Shown piece by piece: positions 1 to 5,694 of a stretch of 7,735 nucleotides of DNA (within the stretch, counting starts at the first letter, position 1; every line of letters starts with the position of its first letter). Position numbers and translations under genes: made by a program. Below the pieces are notes generated by a model. That model saw nothing but the letters and a program-made list of their open reading frames with translations. It was not told the origin of the DNA and ran no database searches. The DNA is from Acidobacteriota bacterium (GTDB lineage Bacteria; Acidobacteriota; Terriglobia; Terriglobales; Acidobacteriaceae), in assembly GCA_021801945.1 (NCBI GenBank), contig JAKABE010000142.1:1-7735 (forward strand), in the 5' to 3' direction.

Positions 1-303
1 GTTTTGCGCGGAGCGCCGGATGATCGCCAAAGACACAGCCACTGCGCGATTCCGTTGCTGGAAATCGCCCTGCTCGTCGAGCAAAAGGTTCACTTGAGCA
101 GATCGGGCCGCGTCCGGGACAACACTTGTCTATTAATATAGCGAAAATTTTGAGCAGACGCAGGAAACTCTCTCACGAAGTGGTCCCACCATCGGGCATG
201 GTTCCAAGAGACCACCCCAATGAACACCCGGCGGAGTCCGGGCACGGCCGCGACAGGACACGGAAGCTGAAGCTCATGCGGGAGGATGTAATTCCGACAC
301 AAA
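1..303. other. Upstream region without a supported gene
   Basis: No reading frame here has both a plausible start and recognisable protein content. A minus-strand frame is open from about 129 to the left edge and could hold the first residues of a divergent gene (possible GTG at 93-91), but it has no Shine-Dalgarno sequence and I recognise nothing in it. A plus-strand frame open from 1 ends at a TAG at 139-141 and could equally be the tail of an upstream gene. Positions 125-160 are clearly more A+T-rich than the rest, as expected for a promoter region. A TATACT hexamer at 311-316 resembles a -10 box but has no convincing -35 partner. Confidence 0.4.
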
Positions 304-1416
304 TTGCACGTATACTGTGGGCCGGGAGAAACGAATACGCAAGACACGATTGTGGTTACGGGCGGGGCGGGGTTCATCGGCTCGAATTTCATTTTGAACT
401 GGCTGAAGGCCACCGGTTCGTCTGTCATCAATTTGGACCTGCTGACCTACGCGGGCAACGCCGCCAACCTGTCCGGAGCGGACGGGGACGGGCGCTATGC
501 GTTCCGGCGAGGCGACATCTGCGACGGGGAGTTGGTGGGCGCGCTGCTCAAGGCCGAGCGTCCGCGAGCGATTGTGCACTTTGCGGCCGAGAGCCACGTA
601 GACCGGTCGATTGTTTCACCGGAGGCCTTCATCCGGACCAATGTGCACGGAACCTTTGTGCTGCTGGAGCAGGCGCGGCTTTACTGGGCGGGCTTGAACG
701 AGGCGGAGCGGGCGGAGTTCCGGTTTGTGCACGTTTCGACGGACGAGGTGTATGGGACGCTGGGACCGGAGGACGCAGCATTCAAAGAGACAACGGCGTA
801 TGCGCCCAACAGCCCCTACGCGGCGTCGAAGGCAGGTTCGGATCATCTGGTGAGGTCGTACTTTCACACCTTTGGGTTGCCCGTGCTAACCACCAACTGC
901 TCGAACAACTACGGGCCATTTCAGTTTCCGGAGAAGCTGATTCCGCTGATGATATTGAACGCGCTGGAGGGCAAGCCGCTGCCCGTTTACGGAGACGGAA
1001 AGAACGTGCGCGACTGGCTTTTCGTGGAGGATCATTGCGCGGCCATCCGAACGGTGCTGGAGCGGGGACGTCTCGGGGAGACGTACAACATCGGGGGAAT
1101 GTGCGAGCGGGCGAACATCGACGTGGTGATGGCGATCTGCGACCTGTTGGACGAGATGCGGCCACGGAAAAACGGCGCGGCGCGCAGAGAGCTGATTACG
1201 TTTGTGAAGGACCGGCCGGGCCACGACCGGCGCTACGCGATCGACGCGAGCAAGATTGCGCGCGAGCTGGGATGGAAGCCGGAGGAGAACTTCGAGAGCG
1301 GCCTGCGCAAGACGGTGCGCTGGTATCTGGAACACAGCGAGTGGGTGGAGAACGTGCGGACAGGGGCGTATAGAGATTGGATTGAACAGAACTACGGGGA
1401 GCGGGCGGCGCTATGA
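304..1416 (+). CDS. rfbB: dTDP-glucose 4,6-dehydratase
   Basis: RfbB/RmlB converts dTDP-glucose to dTDP-4-keto-6-deoxyglucose in the cytoplasm, using tightly bound NAD+; it is the second step towards dTDP-L-rhamnose and related deoxysugars for surface polysaccharide. It is an extended short-chain dehydrogenase. Visible motifs, numbered from 304, are the nucleotide-binding TGGAGFIG (19-26), [10 protein letters not shown] (93-102), the catalytic STDE (145-148) and YAASK (172-176), then NNYGP and [12 protein letters not shown]. Length (354 to 370 residues depending on start) fits the family. The start is uncertain. TTG 304 is the outermost usable codon but has no well-spaced ribosome site. GGGAGA at 324-329 is ideally spaced for codon 337, which is ACG, and initiation there would give the usual family N-terminus (359 residues). 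GTG 352 would clip it. The stop overlaps the rfbA start by 4 bp, indicating translational coupling. Function is certain; the start is not. Confidence 0.96.
   Translation: MHVYCGPGETNTQDTIVVTGGAGFIGSNFILNWLKATGSSVINLDLLTYAGNAANLSGADGDGRYAFRRGDICDGELVGALLKAERPRAIVHFAAESHVDRSIVSPEAFIRTNVHGTFVLLEQARLYWAGLNEAERAEFRFVHVSTDEVYGTLGPEDAAFKETTAYAPNSPYAASKAGSDHLVRSYFHTFGLPVLTTNCSNNYGPFQFPEKLIPLMILNALEGKPLPVYGDGKNVRDWLFVEDHCAAIRTVLERGRLGETYNIGGMCERANIDVVMAICDLLDEMRPRKNGAARRELITFVKDRPGHDRRYAIDASKIARELGWKPEENFESGLRKTVRWYLEHSEWVENVRTGAYRDWIEQNYGERAAL
324..329 (+). promoter_or_regulatory. Shine-Dalgarno of rfbB, pointing at an ACG codon
   Basis: GGGAGA lies 7 bases before the in-frame ACG at 337-339. No ATG, GTG or TTG in the rfbB frame lies at a normal distance downstream; the next candidate is GTG 352, about 22 bases away. 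The site therefore argues for a start at 337, either as a true ACG start or as a changed ATG. Confidence 0.5.
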
Positions 1417-2309
1417 AAGGGATTATTCTGGCGGGCGGATCAGGAACGCGGCTCTACCCGGTGACCCATGTGGTTTCAAAGCAGCTTCTGCCGGTGTACA
1501 ACAAGCCGATGATTTATTACCCGCTGTGCACCCTGATGTTGGCGGGCTTGCGCGAAATCCTCATCATCTCAACGCCTCAGGACACGAGGCGGTTCGCGGA
1601 TCTACTGGGCGACGGACATCAGTGGGGGATCGAGATCGAGTATGCGGTGCAGCCGCGTCCGGATGGACTGGCGCAGGCCTTTCTGATCGGGCGAGAGTTT
1701 ATCGGCGGCAAACCGAGCGCGCTGATTCTGGGCGACAACATTTTTTACGGGCAGGGATTGTCACGACAGCTCCAGGCGGCGGCACGGCTCACCGAAGGCG
1801 CAACGGTGTTCGCGTACCCGGTGGAGGACCCGGAACGGTATGGGGTGGTGGAGTTCGATGCGCAGGGACGCGCGATGAGTCTGGAAGAGAAGCCCCAAGA
1901 GCCGAAGTCGCGGTACGCGGTCACGGGACTATATTTTTACGATCATCGGGCAGCGGAGATCGCGGCGACGCTGAGGCCTTCAGCGCGGGGAGAGCTGGAG
2001 ATTACGGACCTGAACCGCCGTTACCAGGAGGCGGGAAAGCTGAACGTGGAGATCATGAGCCGGGGGATGGCCTGGCTGGATACGGGGACACACGAGGCTT
2101 TGCTGGAGGCGGCGCTGTTTGTGCATACGATCGAGAAGCGGCAAGGATTGGACATCGCCTGCCCGGAGGAGATTGCCTACCGGCAGGGGTTCATTGGCGC
2201 GGAGCAACTGGAGGCGCTGGCACAGCCAATCTTGAAGAGCGGGTACGGGCAGTACCTGCTGGCGCTGTTGCAGGAGCCTTATTTCGCGGCGAAGGGCAGG
2301 CAAGAGTGA
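1413..2309 (+). CDS. rfbA: Glucose-1-phosphate thymidylyltransferase
   Basis: RfbA/RmlA joins dTTP and glucose-1-phosphate to give dTDP-glucose and pyrophosphate, the substrate of the RfbB protein encoded just upstream. It is a cytoplasmic Rossmann-like nucleotidyltransferase, usually a tetramer, and in the family it is feedback-inhibited by dTDP-rhamnose. The sequence begins with the signature [15 protein letters not shown] (2-16), followed by [17 protein letters not shown] (22-38), the base-binding [10 protein letters not shown] (80-89), LGDNIFYG with the metal-binding Asp108 (106-113), VTGLYFYD (170-177), EITDLN (196-201) and WLDTGTH with the second metal Asp223 (221-227). Its 298 residues match the typical short RmlA length. 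ATG 1413 overlaps the rfbB stop (ATGA) and has GGGGAG at 1396-1401. The usual partners rfbC and rfbD do not follow. Confidence 0.97.
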   Translation: MKGIILAGGSGTRLYPVTHVVSKQLLPVYNKPMIYYPLCTLMLAGLREILIISTPQDTRRFADLLGDGHQWGIEIEYAVQPRPDGLAQAFLIGREFIGGKPSALILGDNIFYGQGLSRQLQAAARLTEGATVFAYPVEDPERYGVVEFDAQGRAMSLEEKPQEPKSRYAVTGLYFYDHRAAEIAATLRPSARGELEITDLNRRYQEAGKLNVEIMSRGMAWLDTGTHEALLEAALFVHTIEKRQGLDIACPEEIAYRQGFIGAEQLEALAQPILKSGYGQYLLALLQEPYFAAKGRQE

Positions 2310-2315
2310 AGGGCG

Positions 2316-2355
2316 AGTCAGCTAGTCAACGGGTCAGCCAGGCGGCTAGGCGGCG
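2316..2355. repeat. Degenerate 8-bp tandem repeat, five units
   Basis: Read in steps of eight, the gap between rfbA and the next gene gives AGTCAGCT, AGTCAACG, GGTCAGCC, AGGCGGCT and AGGCGGCG. Adjacent units share five to seven of eight bases, and the array drifts from an AGTCA type to an AGGCG type. It fills nearly all of the 51-bp gap, and its last unit supplies the weak AGGCGG ribosome-site candidate of the next gene (2348-2353). It looks like a decayed slippage repeat. The unit is short, so chance similarity is possible. Confidence 0.5.
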
Positions 2356-2360
2356 GTTGT

Positions 2361-2762
2361 ATGAATGAACAATCACAGATGCGGCAGTTTTGGGTGAGAG
2401 TTCTGCTCACGGTGGGAATTCTATGGGGATTTCTGCCCTTCGTCATGGCGCCCTTTATCACCAAGGGGGCCGGGTTTACCGATTTTGACGTTTTTGCTTC
2501 GGTGTTGAACTCGCTGACGGTCTTGCCGGCGAGCACGCTGGCGTTCTGGCACCGCCGGATTTCCTGCGTGTGGTTGAGCGTGAATGCAGTGGTGCTTCCG
2601 ATTGCTCTGGCCACCTACATGGAACGGACGGGAAGGGTGAATGCGCTCATGATCGTTGAGGTGGCCGGACCGGTTTTGATCGCGGTCTGCCTGGATGTGG
2701 TGGAGGCGCTGGGCTGGCCGGCAGCCAAAGGGACGCGAGCTGCGAAAGTGCAACAGGGATAG
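2361..2762 (+). CDS. Small four-helix membrane protein, unknown function
   Basis: I do not recognise the family. The 133-residue product has a short polar N-terminus and about four hydrophobic segments: roughly 11-33, 45-63, 68-87 and 96-116. Helix 3 is preceded by the basic HRR (64-66) and followed by ERTGR (88-92). The tail (120-133) is short, polar and carries several basic residues. No catalytic motif, signal peptide or metal site stands out, so it is most likely a small integral inner-membrane protein. ATG 2361 lies 7 bases after a weak AGGCGG; ATG 2379 is an alternative. It starts 51 bp after rfbA in the same direction and could be cotranscribed with it. That placement hints at, but does not show, a link to polysaccharide export or modification. 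The steady reading frame and membrane-like hydrophobicity support a real gene. Confidence 0.75.
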   Translation: MNEQSQMRQFWVRVLLTVGILWGFLPFVMAPFITKGAGFTDFDVFASVLNSLTVLPASTLAFWHRRISCVWLSVNAVVLPIALATYMERTGRVNALMIVEVAGPVLIAVCLDVVEALGWPAAKGTRAAKVQQG

Positions 2763-2816
2763 GCGAAGAGCGGCGACTCGAACAGGCGGCCGGCATCACA
2801 GAGCCGGCACCGCGGA

Positions 2817-2825
2817 TGTTATACT
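2817..2825 (+). promoter_or_regulatory. Extended -10 promoter of the yebC-family gene
   Basis: TGTTATACT is a complete extended -10 element (TG, one base, then TATACT at 2820-2825). No good -35 hexamer lies 16-18 bases upstream, as is common for extended -10 promoters. Transcription would begin near 2832 and leave a leader of about 45 bases before the ATG at 2877. The site lies in the 114-bp gap after the membrane protein gene. Confidence 0.6.
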
Positions 2826-2876
2826 CACTAGTCGGGCGCGAGGAAGCGCCGCTATCTTCGCAGCATCGAGGTCGTC

Positions 2877-3623
2877 ATGTCTGGCCATTCGAAATGGGCC
2901 ACAATCAAGCACAAGAAGGGCGCGCTGGACGCCAAGCGCGGCAAGATCTTCACCCGCCTGATCAAGGAAATCACCATCGCCGCCCGTGGCGGAGGCGATC
3001 CGGACGGCAACCCGCGGCTGCGCACAGCGATTCTGGCAGCCAAGGCCGAGAATATGCCCGCGGAAAACATCAAGCGGGCCATTCAGCGCGGCACCGGGGA
3101 GCTGGAAGGAGCCACCTACGAAGAGGCCGCATTCGAGGGATATGGTCCCGGCGGAGTGGCGATCATCGTGGAGGTGCTGACGGATAACCGCAATCGCGCG
3201 GTGAGCGAGATCCGGCACACATTCTCGAAGAACGGCGGGAACCTGGGCGAAGCGGGATCCGTGAAGTTCATGTTCTCGAAGAAGGGGCTGATCGCGGTGG
3301 AGAAGTCAGCGGCCACCGAAGAGCGATTGATGGACATCGTGCTGGAGCACGGAGGCGAAGATCTGAGTGACGCAGGCGACACGTGGGAGATCGTGACCGA
3401 GCCGGGCGCGTATGAGGGCGTGGCGGAAGCGATCAAGGCCGCGGGGATTCCCACCGTGATGAGCGAAGTCACGATGGTGGCCTCGACCTATACGAAGCTC
3501 GAGGGCGCGACCGCGAGCCAGATGATGCGGCTGCTGGAGGCACTGGAGGAGTTGGACGACGTACAGAACGTGTACTCGAACTTCGACATGGACGCCGAAC
3601 AGGTGGAGCACGCAGCCGGCTGA
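2877..3623 (+). CDS. yebC: YebC/PmpR/TACO1-family regulatory protein
   Basis: This is a cytoplasmic YebC-family protein. Members were first described as DNA-binding transcriptional regulators (PmpR in Pseudomonas), and the family, including mitochondrial TACO1, is also linked to translation and relief of ribosome stalling; which role applies here cannot be read from sequence. The N-terminus MSGHSKWATIKHKKGALDAK (1-20) and RGKIFTRLIKEI (21-32) are diagnostic, followed by NPRLRTAILAAKAENMP (45-61), IKRAIQRGTGE (65-75), EGYGPGGVAIIVEVLTDNRN (87-106) and GGNLGEAGSV (120-129). The 248 residues are the normal length. ATG 2877 has GAGG at 2868-2871, five bases upstream. The gene has its own extended -10 promoter and an intrinsic terminator, so it appears monocistronic. 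In many bacteria yebC precedes ruvC; no ruv gene is present here. Confidence 0.97.
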   Translation: MSGHSKWATIKHKKGALDAKRGKIFTRLIKEITIAARGGGDPDGNPRLRTAILAAKAENMPAENIKRAIQRGTGELEGATYEEAAFEGYGPGGVAIIVEVLTDNRNRAVSEIRHTFSKNGGNLGEAGSVKFMFSKKGLIAVEKSAATEERLMDIVLEHGGEDLSDAGDTWEIVTEPGAYEGVAEAIKAAGIPTVMSEVTMVASTYTKLEGATASQMMRLLEALEELDDVQNVYSNFDMDAEQVEHAAG

Positions 3624-3643
3624 CGCGGCGACGGCAAAGAGTC

Positions 3644-3675
3644 AGGGGCCGCCCGCGTGTGGCGGTCTTTATTTT
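3644..3675 (+). terminator. Intrinsic terminator after yebC
   Basis: GGCCGCC at 3647-3653 pairs with GGCGGTC at 3661-3667, with one G-U pair, around a 7-base loop. Weaker pairs can extend the stem to 3644 and 3670. It is followed at once by TTTATTTT (3668-3675). It begins about 20 bases after the yebC stop. The next gene starts only 37 bases after the T-run, so that gene should need its own promoter or read-through. Confidence 0.8.
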
Positions 3676-3693
3676 GAGATCGAAAATTGGCGT

Positions 3694-3700
3694 GGGAGGG
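3694..3700 (+). promoter_or_regulatory. Shine-Dalgarno deciding the TTG start of the PagL-like gene
   Basis: GGGAGGG lies 11 bases before TTG 3712. The ATG directly after it (3701) is in another frame and reaches TGA after four codons, so it cannot start this gene unless one base is missing from the read. TTG 3712 is therefore the best start. Confidence 0.5.
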
Positions 3701-3711
3701 ATGAGAGGACT

Positions 3712-4455
3712 TTGAGACGAGCCCGGCGGTTGGTGTTGTTGGTGTTGGTGTTGATGACGGGAGCCATGATGGCTGCCGCAGGGCCGCCGAAGGGTGGCGC
3801 CGGGAAAGAGGGGACAGCTAATTTCGCAGCCCAGGTTCGCCAGGACCGGAGCTGGGAGTACGGACCGTTCCTCAACTGGGGCTCAGGAGTTGGCGGCTCG
3901 CGGTCAGCATTCAAATTTCTGTGGGCAGGTATGGAACTGGGCAAGATCATCACGCCAGTGGTGCATGCGGGCATTCTCAGCGGGCAGTTTCAGTTTGCGG
4001 GCGCGATCATACCGTTCTGGCAGGCGTACACGCCGCCGCCGCACAACGCATATTACACGTGCCAGTCGCCTACGGGATCGTACACGTGTCTTCTGCCGAC
4101 CGGTGGAGGTACGTTCCGGGGGGTGAGCGTGATGCCCGTCATCTTTCGCTGGAACTTCTTGACGCGTTCGCCGCGGTTTCAGCCCTGGTTTCAAGCCGCG
4201 GGTGGATTGATCTACACGACCCACAAGTTTCCGCCCAACTATTACAGCAACCCGGCCTTAGGACTCGACGGCGGGACTTCGGTATGGAACTTTTCGCCGC
4301 AGGGAGGGATTGGTGTGCACTATTTCCTACGCTCCAAGCGGTCGATTGACGTGTTGGTGAGCGGAGTACACATCTCCTCGGCATCGCTTGGGGATCGCAA
4401 CCCCGGGGTGAACGCCAGCCTCCAGTTGCAGGTGGGCTATACCTTCTGGAAGTGA
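3712..4455 (+). CDS. PagL-like outer-membrane lipid A 3-O-deacylase
   Basis: The product looks like an acyloxyacyl hydrolase of the PagL type, which removes the 3-O-linked acyl chain of lipid A in the outer membrane. From TTG 3712 it has a signal peptide: basic RRARR (2-6), a hydrophobic core, and a likely cut after AAA near residue 23. The mature part alternates short hydrophobic strands with turns, as in a small beta-barrel, including WEYGPFLNWGSG (48-59), GAIIPFWQAYTPP (97-109) and the C-terminal LQLQVGYTFWK (237-247). The PagL active-site region is recognisable as GVHISSASLGDRNPGVN (218-234): His220 and Ser222 match the catalytic H-x-S, and Asn230-Pro-Gly matches the conserved N-x-G. The position of the third catalytic residue, a Glu 14 after the His in Pseudomonas PagL, is Asn234 if no gap is allowed. 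Cys117 and Cys126 may form a disulfide in a surface loop. Family assignment is good, activity uncertain; it could be a non-catalytic relative. Confidence 0.8.
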   Translation: MRRARRLVLLVLVLMTGAMMAAAGPPKGGAGKEGTANFAAQVRQDRSWEYGPFLNWGSGVGGSRSAFKFLWAGMELGKIITPVVHAGILSGQFQFAGAIIPFWQAYTPPPHNAYYTCQSPTGSYTCLLPTGGGTFRGVSVMPVIFRWNFLTRSPRFQPWFQAAGGLIYTTHKFPPNYYSNPALGLDGGTSVWNFSPQGGIGVHYFLRSKRSIDVLVSGVHISSASLGDRNPGVNASLQLQVGYTFWK

Positions 4456-4473
4456 GATGGGCTGAGGCGCGAC

Positions 4474-4500
4474 TCCCGCTGGCAGAGGCCGAAGCCGGGA
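4474..4500 (+). terminator. Hairpin after the PagL-like gene, possible terminator
   Basis: TCCCGCT (4474-4480) pairs with AGCCGGGA (4493-4500) with one bulged C, and the inner GGC/GCC (4481-4483 and 4488-4490) closes a 4-base loop, giving about ten pairs. It begins 19 bases after the stop codon. No T-run follows, so it may act as an mRNA 3' end rather than a classical intrinsic terminator. Confidence 0.35.
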
Positions 4501-4565
4501 ACTTAGGCGGTGGTTCCCCTGTGAAAGAGCCGCCATCTAGCAAAGGTCCCGGTGCTACATCTGAA

Positions 4566-4611
4566 GGAGAGACGACCTGGGGGTGCGCCGCAGGGGCAAT
4601 CCAGCCCCTGC
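4566..4611 (+). other. Structured leader of the formimidoyltransferase gene
   Basis: GCAGGGGC (4590-4597) and GCCCCTGC (4604-4611) form a perfect 8-bp stem around the 6-base loop AATCCA, ending 37 bases before the ATG at 4649. There is no T-run, so it is not an ordinary terminator. Just upstream, GGAGAGAC (4566-4573) and GCGCCGCAGGGGCAA (4585-4599) resemble two pieces of the glycine riboswitch core. The downstream CTCTCAGG-type segment expected in that riboswitch is absent before the start codon, so I call only a structured leader. Confidence 0.35.
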
Positions 4612-4648
4612 CGGCGATCGGGCCGAGATGGGACTGGAGCGGGGCAGG

Positions 4649-5581
4649 ATGAACGAGCCGGTTATCGAGTGCGTTCCCAATTTCTCAGAGGGAGTGAACG
4701 CGCGCCGAGTAGAGGCGATTGTCTCGGCGATGCGCGTGGATGGGGTGCGTCTGCTGGACTGGTCGATGGATGGGGATCATAACCGCTCGGTGGTGACGAT
4801 CGCAGGCGAGCCGGCGGGCGTGGTGGAGGCAGCGGTGCGCGGGGTGGGCAAGGCGGTGGAACTGATCGACCTCACCCGCCAGCAGGGGGTGCATCCGCGT
4901 ATCGGAGCGGCGGACGTGATTCCGTTTGTACCGATCTCAGGGATCAAGCTGGAGCAATGCGCTCTGCTGGCCAGGCAGGCGGGGTTGGAGATCTGGCGGC
5001 GGTTTGGAGTGCCGGTATATTTCTATGAAGCTTCAGCGGCGCGGCCGGACCGCGCCAACCTGGAGAACGTGCGCCGAGGGCAGTTCGAAGGGCTGCGCGA
5101 GGCGGTTCTCAAAGATCCATCGCGGCGGCCCGATCTGGGAGGGCCTGGTCTGCACCCGACCGCGGGCGCCTGCGCGGTGGGAGCGCGCAAATATCTGGTA
5201 GCGTACAACATCTACTTCGATTCGTCGGATGTGGCGATCGTGCGCGCCATAGCGCGCGAGATTCGCGCCGCCTCAGGCGGCCTGAGGGGGGTGAAGGCCA
5301 TGGGAGTTCTCGTGCACGGCCGCGCCCAACTCTCGATGAACATCACCGATTTCGAGGCGACACCGATCTCGCAGGTGTATAGGGAAGTTCAGACCCTGGC
5401 CGCACGGCACAAGGCCGCGATCGCCGAGGGCGAGGTAATTGGCCTGCTGCCGGAGGCAGCCTGTGAGCGGGAAAGCAAGTGGATGCGTCAATTAAGTGGA
5501 TTCGACGAGCAGACCAAAATCCTGGAGCGGCGCCTCGGGGCTCCGCTGGCCTGGCCGGGCGAAGCACGAACGGCACGGTAA
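4649..5581 (+). CDS. ftcD: Glutamate formimidoyltransferase (stand-alone)
   Basis: The enzyme moves the formimino group of N-formimino-L-glutamate, a histidine breakdown product, to tetrahydrofolate, giving glutamate and 5-formiminotetrahydrofolate in the cytoplasm. Conserved blocks, numbered from ATG 4649, are ECVPNFSEG (7-15), DGDHNRSVVTIAG (41-53), GVHPRIGAADVIPFVPI (80-96) with His82 matching the catalytic His82 of mammalian FTCD, GGPGLHPTAGACAVGARKYL (164-183) and SMNITDFEATPI (229-240). The 310 residues cover only the two-part transferase; there is no cyclodeaminase domain, so another protein must complete the conversion to methenyl-THF. ATG 4649 is preferred over the in-frame GTG 4583 and ATG 4628 because it puts the conserved ECVPNFSEG at the usual place, with GGAG at 4636-4639. 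No hut gene is nearby. The assignment is firm. Confidence 0.95.
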   Translation: MNEPVIECVPNFSEGVNARRVEAIVSAMRVDGVRLLDWSMDGDHNRSVVTIAGEPAGVVEAAVRGVGKAVELIDLTRQQGVHPRIGAADVIPFVPISGIKLEQCALLARQAGLEIWRRFGVPVYFYEASAARPDRANLENVRRGQFEGLREAVLKDPSRRPDLGGPGLHPTAGACAVGARKYLVAYNIYFDSSDVAIVRAIAREIRAASGGLRGVKAMGVLVHGRAQLSMNITDFEATPISQVYREVQTLAARHKAAIAEGEVIGLLPEAACERESKWMRQLSGFDEQTKILERRLGAPLAWPGEARTAR

Positions 5582-5683
5582 AAGCGGGATGGTCCGCGAG
5601 GGGCAAGTAGAAATGGAAGCGCGGGCGGGATGCGTTTTTCAGGGTTGCCGGCGCGGTAAGGGCCTCAAGACCGGCGGGGTTGC

Positions 5684-5690
5684 GGAGGTG
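5684..5690 (+). promoter_or_regulatory. Strong Shine-Dalgarno deciding a TTG start
   Basis: GGAGGTG at 5684-5690 is close to the full anti-16S complement and ends 4 bases before TTG 5695. It rules out the upstream in-frame TTG at 5680, which it would follow, and makes TTG 5695 the start of the exported protein gene. Confidence 0.7.
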
Positions 5691-5694
5691 GAGA

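Noticed and set aside
72..82. Palindrome GCTCGTCGAGC
   Set aside because: A 5-bp stem with a 1-base loop is sterically poor and expected by chance in G+C-rich DNA.
304..316. TTGCAC next to TATACT as a promoter for rfbB
   Set aside because: The two hexamers are one base apart, so they cannot be a -35 and -10 pair; a start site there would also lie too close to the ribosome site for a normal leader.
90..431. Minus-strand open frame opposite the rfbB start
   Set aside because: It overlaps the conserved rfbB N-terminal coding region, has no ribosome site and resembles no protein I know.
126..1373. Long plus-strand open frame overlapping rfbB
   Set aside because: It is the +1 shadow of rfbB: arginine- and glycine-rich, low complexity, no motif, while the rfbB frame carries every family signature.
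1256..2368. Plus-strand open frame across rfbA
   Set aside because: It is a shadow of rfbA with biased Gly/Arg content; the rfbA frame has the full RmlA motif set.
4674..4700. TTTCTCAGAGG as the missing 3' part of a glycine riboswitch
   Set aside because: These bases encode the invariant PNFSEG of FtcD, so the similarity is explained by the protein, and they lie inside the gene.
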